From UBA668 sp046052275 (GTDB lineage Bacteria > Actinomycetota > Acidimicrobiia > Acidimicrobiales > Ilumatobacteraceae): a stretch of DNA of 5,820 bases. The translations under genes were made by a program, and so were the position numbers. The number at the start of each line of letters is the position of its first letter. The first letter of the stretch is position 1. The notes below the pieces were generated by a model. The model saw only the letters and a program-made list of their open reading frames with translations, searched no databases and was not told where the DNA came from. The stretch is from NCBI GenBank assembly GCA_046052275.1, contig JBJOMQ010000163.1, positions 1 through 5,820 on the forward strand. The letters are read 5' to 3'. This document shows, one piece after another, positions 1 to 5,820 of the stretch.

Positions 1-355
1 GATCGGCAAGGCGTACAAGCTCACGCCGCGGCAGGTCGAAGAATCGGCCGTAGATGCGCAGGTTCTCTTCGACCGAGAGCTCGGTGTCGAGGGTGTCGAG
101 CTGGGGCACGACGCCGAGTCGAGCCCTGATCTGGGCACCGTGTGTGCGCGCATCGAGACCGAACATCGTGAGGTCGCCGGAGGTCGGCGCCGACACACAG
201 GCGATCATCCGCATCGTGCTGCTCTTGCCGGCGCCATTCGGGCCGAGGAAGCCAAACGACTCGCCTCGGTGCACCTCGACGTCGATTCCGTCGACTGCGG
301 TGAAGTCGCCGAAGACCTTGACCAGACTGCGAGCGAGGACGGGCGGCGTGGTCAC
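1..355 (-). CDS. ABC transporter ATP-binding protein, NodI/DrrA-like (partial, C-terminus outside window)
   Basis: This is the N-terminal 118 residues of an ATPase subunit that would power an ABC-2-type exporter of a drug, polysaccharide, lipid or similar substrate at the inner face of the membrane. The Walker A loop is clear (GPNGAGKSS, residues 38-46), preceded by a typical beta-strand and A-loop region with F15/F18 and followed by the Q-loop glutamine in VVPQ (Q85). The stretch SVEENLRIYGRFF (about 94-106) is characteristic of the NodI/DrrA/CcmA-type daunorubicin and Nod-factor exporter ATPases. Walker B, the ABC signature and the H-loop lie beyond the window edge. The GTG at 355-353 is the only plausible start, because an in-frame TAG lies five codons upstream (370-368). 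No good Shine-Dalgarno is visible before it. It follows the amidohydrolase by 46 bases on the same strand, so co-transcription is possible but not shown. The permease partner, if any, would be further downstream. Family call is confident; transported substrate is unknown. Confidence 0.93.
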   Translation of the reverse strand, partial: MTTPPVLARSLVKVFGDFTAVDGIDVEVHRGESFGFLGPNGAGKSSTMRMIACVSAPTSGDLTMFGLDARTHGAQIRARLGVVPQLDTLDTELSVEENLRIYGRFFDLPRRELVRLAD

Positions 356-401
356 AGGGTCGAAACGCTATCCGCCGGCACGACGCCGCCGCGGGCTGCA
401 C

Positions 402-2024
402 CTATTCCGCGTGCACCGTCGAGCCACGTACAACGGTTCGCACGACCCGCGCCGACAGCATCGACTCGGCCCCTGACAGGAAGGGGTCGGTGTCGAGGAT
501 CGCAAAGTCAGCGGCGAGGCCCGCCCGCAGCATGCCCCGGCGCCGCTCCTCGAAGCATGCCCAGGCACTCTCGCGGGTGCCGTGTGCCACGGCGACATCG
601 AGCGGCAGGGCGAAGTCGGGTCGGAGCGGTGGCGCATCCTGCACGGTGGGCGACTTCCGGGTAGCGGCGATGTACATGTTCGGCAGCGGCTGGTGGGCTG
701 CTGTCGGCACGTCGGTGCCGAAGGCGAGAGCCGTGCCGTGCTCGAGATATCTGGGCCAGGCGAACCCCAGCCGAGCGCGCTCCTCGCCGAGCAGCTCGAC
801 CCAGTTGTCGAGGTAGGCAGGGTCGACGTGCACGGGTTGCATCGACGCAGTGACGCCGAGCGGTGCCAGACGCGGGATGTCGGCGGCATCGACGTACTCG
901 AGGTGCTCGATGCGGTGACGGCGCTCGCGCCGATCGCCGCGCGACGCCCGTTCGGCGGCGAGCACCTCGAACACGTCGAGCACCGTGCGAACGGCGAGGT
1001 CGCCGATCGCATGGCAGGCGATCTGCAGGCCGAGCTCGTCGGCATAGCGCATCACCGGCTCGAGGCGGTCTCGTGGCCACACCATCTCACCCGGCTCGCC
1101 GTTCGTGAACGGCTGGCACATTCCCGCAGTGCAGCCGTCGATCGTGCCGTCAGTGATCAGCTTGATGCCAGCCACCCTGAATCGCTCGCCGGCATGCGCA
1201 GCAGCCATCTCCGCTGCAAGCCGGACCTGGGCGAGTTCCTCACCGGGATCATCGGCCCGGTTGATCAGCCAGTGGGCGACCACTGTGAAGGGAAAGCGCC
1301 CTGCTGCAACCGCACGCTCGATGGCGTCAGCGGTCCGCTGATCACATGCCATGTCGACGGCTGCGGTGGTGCCGGACGCCACGTACGCCTCGACGGCAGC
1401 AGCAAGGTGGCGGTCGTCCTCGTCGGGAGTCGTGCGGTTCATCACCGGCCAGGCAATGTGATAACCGGCGTTCTCGAGCAGCAGGCCTGTCGCCGTACCG
1501 CTGGCGTCGCGCACGATCGTGCCGCCGATCGGGTCGGGCGTGCTGCTGTCGATGCCGAGCTCGTCGAGGGCAGCAGAGTTGCACCACACCGAGTGCAGGT
1601 CGCTCGCGTCGAGGTACACGGGACGGATCGATTCGATGTCGTCGAGCAGCTGGCGGGTCGGAGTGCTGTCGGGAAGCGCCGAGAAGGTCCAGCCGACGCC
1701 GAGCACCCTGCTGGCATCGGGATTGGCGGTCATCCACCGCCGCAGTTCGCGTTCGATCTCGGCCATCGACGTGCACGGACGCAGCGCAGCGCGAGTGAGC
1801 GCTGCACCCGCTGCGAGCAGGTGCGCATGGCCGTCGACGAACCCTGGCACCACCACGCCGTCACCTGCGTCGAGTCGCAGCGCATCGGTGCCGGCGATCG
1901 CGACGGCATCGCCCATCGACCCGACCTCGAGCAGGTCGCCGCCCTCGACGACGATCGCCTCGGCCCATGGCTGTGCGGGGTCGGAGGTGAAGATGCGTCC
2001 GGTGACGAGCAGGCGCTGGGGCAT
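402..2024 (-). CDS. YtcJ-like metal-dependent amidohydrolase (amidohydrolase family 3)
   Basis: A 540-residue cytoplasmic hydrolase of the amidohydrolase superfamily, whose YtcJ/NfdA-like members hydrolyse amide or formamide bonds using divalent metal. What is seen: a short N-terminal beta-sandwich segment (residues 1-58), then the metal-binding strand PGFVDGHAH with H66 and H68, IKLITDGTIDG around K288 and D292, CHAIGD with H338, RIEHLEY with H374, and FGTDVP with D438. These are the expected superfamily metal and catalytic positions in the right order. The C-terminus (about 495-540) closes the sandwich domain with GLAADFAILDTDPF. Length is normal for the family and nothing appears truncated. 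There is no signal peptide. The ATG at 2024 is preceded by a weak AGG-containing ribosome site six bases upstream. The gene lies 60 bases after the flavoprotein gene, with a hairpin in between, and 46 bases before the ABC ATPase. The substrate cannot be predicted; many relatives carry only a generic name. Confidence 0.94.
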   Translation of the reverse strand: MPQRLLVTGRIFTSDPAQPWAEAIVVEGGDLLEVGSMGDAVAIAGTDALRLDAGDGVVVPGFVDGHAHLLAAGAALTRAALRPCTSMAEIERELRRWMTANPDASRVLGVGWTFSALPDSTPTRQLLDDIESIRPVYLDASDLHSVWCNSAALDELGIDSSTPDPIGGTIVRDASGTATGLLLENAGYHIAWPVMNRTTPDEDDRHLAAAVEAYVASGTTAAVDMACDQRTADAIERAVAAGRFPFTVVAHWLINRADDPGEELAQVRLAAEMAAAHAGERFRVAGIKLITDGTIDGCTAGMCQPFTNGEPGEMVWPRDRLEPVMRYADELGLQIACHAIGDLAVRTVLDVFEVLAAERASRGDRRERRHRIEHLEYVDAADIPRLAPLGVTASMQPVHVDPAYLDNWVELLGEERARLGFAWPRYLEHGTALAFGTDVPTAAHQPLPNMYIAATRKSPTVQDAPPLRPDFALPLDVAVAHGTRESAWACFEERRRGMLRAGLAADFAILDTDPFLSGAESMLSARVVRTVVRGSTVHAE

Positions 2025-2057
2025 GCGCCGAGCCTATGCGGCGCGGATCACCGAGGC

Positions 2058-2082
2058 CGCCGGCCGGCGATGTCGGCCGGCG
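2058..2082 (-). terminator. GC-rich hairpin after the FAD oxidase gene; possible terminator or mRNA-stability element
   Basis: Positions 2058-2066 (CGCCGGCCG) and 2074-2082 (CGGCCGGCG) are perfect inverted repeats, giving a 9-bp all-G/C stem with a 7-base loop. In transcript direction the stem begins three bases after the TAG stop of the flavoprotein gene. No U-tract follows, so it does not meet the classical intrinsic terminator pattern. U-less hairpin terminators have been proposed in actinobacteria, and such hairpins can also protect 3' ends. The amidohydrolase start lies 33 bases beyond the stem, so full termination would require a second promoter in a very short space. Partial attenuation or stabilisation is at least as likely. 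Confidence 0.4.
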
Positions 2083-2084
2083 TG

Positions 2085-3527
2085 CTAGCGGGGAATGATG
2101 GTGCCGATGTTCATGATGCCGTTCGGGTCGAACGACCGCTTCAGCGTCTCGAGCATCGTGTACGACGAGCCGTACTCCTCCCGCACCCAGCGAGCCCGCG
2201 CCTTGCCGATCCCATGGTGGTGCACGATCGAGCCGCCGAACCGAAGCGTCTCCTCGACGATGATCGTGATGATCGGGAAGTAGTACTTGTCGTTCTCCTC
2301 CTCGGGCTCGCAGTCGATGAGGTCGTAGAAGTAGTTGAAGTACATGTTCGTGCCGTTGATGTAGCTGTGCGAGGAGTGCCCGCCGAGCAGCGTGATGCCG
2401 TTGATCTCAGCCCGGATGCGGGGAATGACAGCGTCGTAGATCTTGCCGATGCTGCTCCAGTCGGCAGAGATCTCGGTGGTGCGGTTGACATTGCGAGTGG
2501 TGCGGATTCGCTCGTCCTCGCGAGTCACCTTGTCGGGCCCCCACACGAGGTCGTTGAACCACTCCTCGATCAGCCGCGGCTCGACAGGCTTGCACTCGGG
2601 ATACCTGGCCACGATCTCGTGGATGCCGGCCTCGGTCGCAGCCGTGATGCCGGCGTTGCCCTCGGCCATGAACAGCAGAATGCACTCGTCGGGCCTGGCG
2701 AAGTGCGAGAAGTGCAGCTGGCCGTCCTCGAAGTCGTACAGCCGGGCAACGGACGGCCGATAGCCAGCCACCATTACCTCGCGGAGCGCCTCGAACCCGG
2801 TGGCCATCGTCGACAGGGTCCAGCCCATGAACCGGTGGTTCTCGGGCTGGTATGGGAACAGCTTCACCGTGACCTCTGTGATGTAGCAGAGGGCTCCCTC
2901 GTTGCCGATCACGATGTGCCGGATGTCGGGACCTGCGGCGCGGCGAGGCACGTTCTTGATGCGCGCCACGCTGCCGCCCGGGAGGACCGCCTCGCACCCC
3001 ACGACCATGTCCTCGATGCCTCCGTACAGCGTGGAGAACTGGCCGATGCTGCGCGTGGCCACCAGGCCTCCCATGCTGGCGATCGGCTTCGACTGCGGCG
3101 AGTGGCCGGTGGTGAGACCCACCTTGCGAACCTCGTCCTCGAGCTGCTGCAGCGGCACACCGCACTGCACCGTGGCCTGCATGTTGTACGCGTCGATCGA
3201 GACGATCCGGTTCATCTGGCTGCCGTCGACCACCACCGACAGCTCGGCGCCGCTCTCGAGGCCGCCCTCGGTAGCGGTACCGCCGGTGCGCGGCACGATG
3301 TTGACCCGATGCTGGTCGGCCCACGCCAGCACTCGCTGCACATCATCGGTGCTGCGCACGTACACCACCGCTGCGGGCAGGGTCATCGTGTGGACGTCAA
3401 AGATGTTCTGCAGCTTGCGGAAGTTGTCGACACTCGACCGCTGCAGTTCGGCATGATCGGTGACGACCTGAGATGCACCAAGCATCTCGGTCAGGTGTCG
3501 GACTGCGTCATCGCTGGTGATTGCCAT
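2085..3527 (-). CDS. FAD-linked oxidase, alkylglycerone-phosphate synthase (AGPS)-like
   Basis: A 480-residue soluble flavoprotein of the VAO/PCMH fold. The N-terminal half is the FAD-binding domain: PRTGGTATEGG (79-89) is the pyrophosphate-binding loop, SMGGLVATRSIGQFSTLYGG (151-170) and IEDMVVGCEAVLPGG (171-185) are typical FAD contacts, and GNEGALCYITEVTVKLFP (208-225) closes the domain. The C-terminal half is the FAD-oxidase C-terminal cap, with VARLYD (R262 at the position of the AGPS arginine), SIVHHHGIGKAR (HHH at 436-438) and the ending FDPNGIMNIGTIIP (466-479). The triple histidine and neighbouring KxR are the AGPS hallmark; glycolate- and D-lactate-type oxidases usually have a single EHGIG. 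True AGPS exchanges the acyl chain of acyl-DHAP for a fatty alcohol, but many bacterial homologues have no known substrate. The ATG at 3527 has GAGGT six bases upstream. It follows the kinase gene by 17 bases, arguing for a role in the same pathway, perhaps oxidation of a hydroxy acid or sugar derivative. Family is secure; exact reaction is open. Confidence 0.9.
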   Translation of the reverse strand: MAITSDDAVRHLTEMLGASQVVTDHAELQRSSVDNFRKLQNIFDVHTMTLPAAVVYVRSTDDVQRVLAWADQHRVNIVPRTGGTATEGGLESGAELSVVVDGSQMNRIVSIDAYNMQATVQCGVPLQQLEDEVRKVGLTTGHSPQSKPIASMGGLVATRSIGQFSTLYGGIEDMVVGCEAVLPGGSVARIKNVPRRAAGPDIRHIVIGNEGALCYITEVTVKLFPYQPENHRFMGWTLSTMATGFEALREVMVAGYRPSVARLYDFEDGQLHFSHFARPDECILLFMAEGNAGITAATEAGIHEIVARYPECKPVEPRLIEEWFNDLVWGPDKVTREDERIRTTRNVNRTTEISADWSSIGKIYDAVIPRIRAEINGITLLGGHSSHSYINGTNMYFNYFYDLIDCEPEEENDKYYFPIITIIVEETLRFGGSIVHHHGIGKARARWVREEYGSSYTMLETLKRSFDPNGIMNIGTIIPR

Positions 3528-3533
3528 GGTGGT

Positions 3534-3538
3534 ACCTC
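3534..3538 (-). promoter_or_regulatory. Ribosome binding site of the FAD oxidase gene
   Basis: The transcript reads GAGGT here, six bases before the ATG at 3527, in the 17-base gap after the kinase stop. This is a strong Shine-Dalgarno at normal spacing and supports the chosen start and translation within a shared transcript. Confidence 0.75.
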
Positions 3539-3544
3539 GTGTGC

Positions 3545-4981
3545 TCAGTGGAAGATCGGAAATGCCCGCTCGTACAACGAGTCGGTGGTGGTGCGAATGT
3601 CGTGGTAGACGGCGTCGGCCATCTTCCGGTAGACAGCGCCGCTCGACGGATCAGGGCGGAAGGTCTCGCGGCTGCCCGCCATCCGGAGGGCGGCCGTCTC
3701 GATGTCGGGGTGCACGCCGACACCGGCGGCAGCGCACATCGCTGCGCCGAGGCTCGCTCCGGCGGGCGACGACGAGCGCGACGCGGGGATGCCGAACACG
3801 TCGGCGAAGATCTGCATGAACAGGCCACTGTTCGACCCGCCACCCGACACCACGATCTCGTGAAGCGAGATGCCGAGCTCGCGGCACATTGCATCAACGT
3901 TGGATTTCATCGTCAGCGCGATCGCCTCGAGGATCGAGCGGTACACGTGGCCACGTCCGTGCCGTGCGTCGAAGCCGAGCATCGACCCCTTTCGATACGG
4001 CTTGTGCACCGGCGCAAGCCAGTCAAGAACAGTCATCAGCCCATCGCTGCCTGCAGGCGCCGCCGCCGCTTCGGGCTCGATGTACTGCTCGCGGCTGACG
4101 CGGGCAGCGGCCGCGTGCTCGGCGAACTCGTTGCCGAGGAGGTCGAGGAACCAGGTGAGCGTCCACATCCCGCGGCGGATGCCGTTGCTCTCGTACAGGT
4201 ACCGGTGCGGCAGGCAGGCAAAGTTCGTCCAGAAGGCCTTCGGATCGCGGTGGTTCTCGTGGCCGTGCACCATCGCAGCGATGTAGGTGCCGAGCGAGAC
4301 AAGGGCCGTGGACTCGGAGATTGTCCCCGCGCCGAGCATCTCGACTGCCTTGTCGTTCGCGGTGTGCACCACGGGGACACCCGCAGGGAGTCCGGTGGCC
4401 GCAGCGGCTGCGGGCGTGAGCGGCCCGATCACGTCGCCGGGCATCTGCAGTTCGACGAGCAGTCGGCGCTCAACGCCGTGCTCGAGGTACAGCGACTCGT
4501 CGTCGCTCCACTGCCAGGTGTCGGTGTCGATCGGCCACTGCAGCAGGATGTTGTTGGCGGCCGTGTCGGCGAACCGGCCAGTGAACCGATGGGCGACGTA
4601 GCCGGACAGCGTGGTTGCGACGGCCACCCCATCGCTGTCGGGCAGGTACGGGCGATAGGCACGGTCGTCCATCCAGTTGACCACCGGCTCGACCAGCGAC
4701 CCATCGGATCGAAGGAACGCCTTGCAGCAGCGGATGGGGCAGATCCCGATGCCGGCGATCTCGCTCGGGTCGCCTGGGAATTCGGCCATCGCCGCACGGC
4801 TCGCTGCAGCGATCGCATCCCAGATGTCGTCGTCGGGATGCACGACCACGCCGTGCCGGGGTCGCTCGGTGGGCCGAAGCACCCGCTGGCCGGTCGCGAC
4901 CATCGCTCCTGCAGCGTCGTAGACGACGACCTTCGCGCTCTGCGTGCCGCAGTCGACGCCGACGAGGTACGGGCCGGGCAT
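3545..4981 (-). CDS. FGGY-family carbohydrate kinase
   Basis: A 478-residue ATP-dependent sugar kinase of the FGGY family (xylulose, ribulose, glycerol and related kinases), acting in the cytoplasm to trap a sugar or polyol by phosphorylation. The first lobe opens with VGVDCGTQSAKVVVYD (7-22), the phosphate-1 motif with D10 and the GTxS turn. NWMDDRA (102-108) matches the family W-x-D-x-R substrate loop. HTANDKAVEMLGAG (206-219) carries the expected catalytic base D210, followed by the SLGTY turn (229-233). The second lobe has SGGGSNSGLFMQIFADVFG (379-397) and ASLGAAMCAA (31-40 residues later), the adenosine-binding signature of the family. Length is normal. The reading frame stays open far upstream through the SDR gene, but the family N-terminus and a GGGGA ribosome site six bases upstream fix the start at 4981. 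The segment CPIRCCKAF (81-89), with three cysteines, departs from the usual SGQMHG-type substrate motif, so the substrate may be unusual. Family is sure; sugar specificity is not. Confidence 0.94.
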   Translation of the reverse strand: MPGPYLVGVDCGTQSAKVVVYDAAGAMVATGQRVLRPTERPRHGVVVHPDDDIWDAIAAASRAAMAEFPGDPSEIAGIGICPIRCCKAFLRSDGSLVEPVVNWMDDRAYRPYLPDSDGVAVATTLSGYVAHRFTGRFADTAANNILLQWPIDTDTWQWSDDESLYLEHGVERRLLVELQMPGDVIGPLTPAAAAATGLPAGVPVVHTANDKAVEMLGAGTISESTALVSLGTYIAAMVHGHENHRDPKAFWTNFACLPHRYLYESNGIRRGMWTLTWFLDLLGNEFAEHAAAARVSREQYIEPEAAAAPAGSDGLMTVLDWLAPVHKPYRKGSMLGFDARHGRGHVYRSILEAIALTMKSNVDAMCRELGISLHEIVVSGGGSNSGLFMQIFADVFGIPASRSSSPAGASLGAAMCAAAGVGVHPDIETAALRMAGSRETFRPDPSSGAVYRKMADAVYHDIRTTTDSLYERAFPIFH

Positions 4982-4987
4982 GTTGCG

Positions 4988-4992
4988 TCCCC
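4988..4992 (-). promoter_or_regulatory. Ribosome binding site deciding the kinase start
   Basis: The transcript reads GGGGA six bases before the ATG at 4981, inside the 17-base gap after the SDR stop codon. It discriminates the true kinase start from the in-frame upstream extension of about 270 codons, which only overlaps the SDR gene in another frame. Confidence 0.65.
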
Positions 4993-4998
4993 GCCGCC

Positions 4999-5781
4999 TC
5001 AGCGGACGAGATATCCGCCGTCGACGGCGAGGATGTGGCCGTTCACGTAGTCGGACGCCCTGCTGGCGAGGAACACCACGGTGCCCATCAGATCGAGCGG
5101 CTCGCCCCATCGGCCTGCGGGGATGTGCTCGAGCACACGGCGGTTCGACTCGGGATTGCTCCGGGTGTTGGTGGTGATGGCCGTTGCGTAGTAGCCGGGG
5201 GCGATGCCGTTGACCTGCACGTTGTGCATCGCCAGCTCGTCGCAGTAGGCCTTCGTGAAGCCGGCGATGCCGTGCTTCGTGGCCGCATAGGCCGACGAGA
5301 GCCGGCCGCCGAGGAAGCTGAACATCGAGCAGATGTTGATGATCTTGCCGCTGCGCTGCGGGATGAAGTGCTTCGCGGCCTCGAAGCTCATCTCGAACGC
5401 AGCGGTGAGGTTGACGGCGACGGTGGGATCCCACTTCGACCGGTCGAACTCGAGCACCTCGCCCAGAGGACAGATGCCGGCGCTGTTGACGAGGATGTCG
5501 ATCGAGCCGAGCCGGGCGACGCATTCGTCGACGACTGCCTTCGGCCCGCCCTCTGCGGTGATGTCGGCCTTCATGAACTCGTAGCGGACACCCTCCGCCT
5601 CGACGAGCGGCCCGGTGGTGCCATCGTCGTCCATGATCGACGGCACGAAGACGTTCGCTCCCCCCTTGGCGAGCGCCAGCGTGAAGGCCTGGCCGAGACC
5701 GGTGTTGCCGCCAGTGACGATTGCGTTCTTGCCAGCCAGGCTGAACCACTCCATTGCAAAGCTGCTGATCGACAACTGCAT
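4999..5781 (-). CDS. SDR-family oxidoreductase, KduD-like (2-dehydro-3-deoxygluconate 5-dehydrogenase group)
   Basis: A classical short-chain dehydrogenase of 260 residues, using NAD(P) to interconvert a hydroxyl and a keto group. The Rossmann glycine motif TGGNTGLG lies at 23-30, NSAG at 99-102 (usually NNAG), and the catalytic tetrad is N124, S152, Y165 and K169. The KduD resemblance is strong from recall: FSLAGKNAIVTGGNTGLGQ near the start, AAKHFI and GKIINICSMFSF in the middle, and IPAGRWGEPLDLMG plus SDYVNGHILAVDGGYLVR at the end closely parallel E. coli KduD, which acts in pectin and uronate breakdown. Specificity in this group varies, and the neighbouring kinase is FGGY rather than the PfkB-type KDG kinase of that pathway, so another sugar acid, polyol or deoxysugar is possible. 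The first ATG (5781) has a G-run directly before it; the ATG at 5754 (residue 10) fits the family N-terminus better but has no clear ribosome site. It is the first gene of the visible cluster, with the kinase 17 bases downstream. Confidence 0.92.
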   Translation of the reverse strand: MQLSISSFAMEWFSLAGKNAIVTGGNTGLGQAFTLALAKGGANVFVPSIMDDDGTTGPLVEAEGVRYEFMKADITAEGGPKAVVDECVARLGSIDILVNSAGICPLGEVLEFDRSKWDPTVAVNLTAAFEMSFEAAKHFIPQRSGKIINICSMFSFLGGRLSSAYAATKHGIAGFTKAYCDELAMHNVQVNGIAPGYYATAITTNTRSNPESNRRVLEHIPAGRWGEPLDLMGTVVFLASRASDYVNGHILAVDGGYLVR

Positions 5782-5820
5782 CCCCCTGCACGCACGCGCC
5801 TGCCCTGACGGCGGCGCCGG

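Noticed and set aside
356..401. GC-rich gap between the amidohydrolase and ABC ATPase as a possible terminator.
   Set aside because: Only a 4-bp stem with a 15-base loop can be drawn and there is no U-tract; it is not distinguishable from background GC content.
582..3608. A 1008-codon open frame on the plus strand, antisense to the amidohydrolase and FAD oxidase genes.
   Set aside because: It runs across two genes with clear families and through the gap between them. High GC makes stop codons rare in the antisense frame, and its translation is low-complexity in His/Asp/Val/Arg with no recognisable domain.
3521..5050. A 509-codon plus-strand open frame antisense to the kinase.
   Set aside because: It mirrors the kinase codons almost exactly end to end and shows no family motifs; it is a composition shadow.
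4982..5791. In-frame N-terminal extension of the kinase by about 270 codons, which would suggest a fusion protein.
   Set aside because: The extension overlaps the SDR gene in a different frame, is Arg/His-rich and lacks domain motifs, whereas the ATG at 4981 has a ribosome site and the exact family N-terminus.
5812..5819. Eight-base palindrome CGGCGCCG at the high-coordinate edge, considered as an operator half-site upstream of the SDR.
   Set aside because: Short G/C palindromes are common at this base composition, there is no A/T core or second site, and the region is cut by the window edge.

Overview
The window is GC-rich bacterial chromosomal DNA. It is packed with five genes, all on the minus strand, so transcription runs from the high-coordinate end to the low end. 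The strong G/C preference at third codon positions, the high Ala/Arg/Asp/Val content and the protein families suggest an actinobacterium, possibly an environmental Acidimicrobiia-like lineage. That placement is an impression from composition and cannot be fixed without a search. No RNA gene, mobile element, CRISPR array or long repeat is visible.

In transcription order the genes are: (1) an SDR oxidoreductase closely resembling the KduD group (4999-5781); (2) an FGGY-family carbohydrate kinase (3545-4981); (3) a two-domain FAD-linked oxidase of the alkylglycerone-phosphate-synthase-like branch (2085-3527); (4) a YtcJ-like amidohydrolase (402-2024); and (5) the N-terminal part of an ABC-transporter ATPase of the NodI/DrrA type, which runs off the low-coordinate edge (1-355).

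Genes 1-3 are separated by only 17 bases each. Both internal starts carry a good Shine-Dalgarno sequence, so they very probably form one operon. A perfect 9-bp GC hairpin lies just after the oxidase stop codon, in the 60-base gap before the amidohydrolase, and may mark a transcript boundary or a processing point. The amidohydrolase and ABC gene are 46 bases apart and could belong to the same transcript or to a second unit.

The likely theme of genes 1-3 is catabolism of a sugar, polyol or sugar acid. The SDR would interconvert hydroxyl and keto groups, the FGGY kinase would phosphorylate the resulting sugar or ketose, and the FAD oxidase would carry out an oxidation or an alkylglycerone-phosphate-synthase-like step. 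The substrate is not deducible from the sequence. The combination of an AGPS-like flavoprotein with a sugar kinase and a KduD-like SDR is the most interesting feature here. I see no clear evidence of a wholly new type of system.
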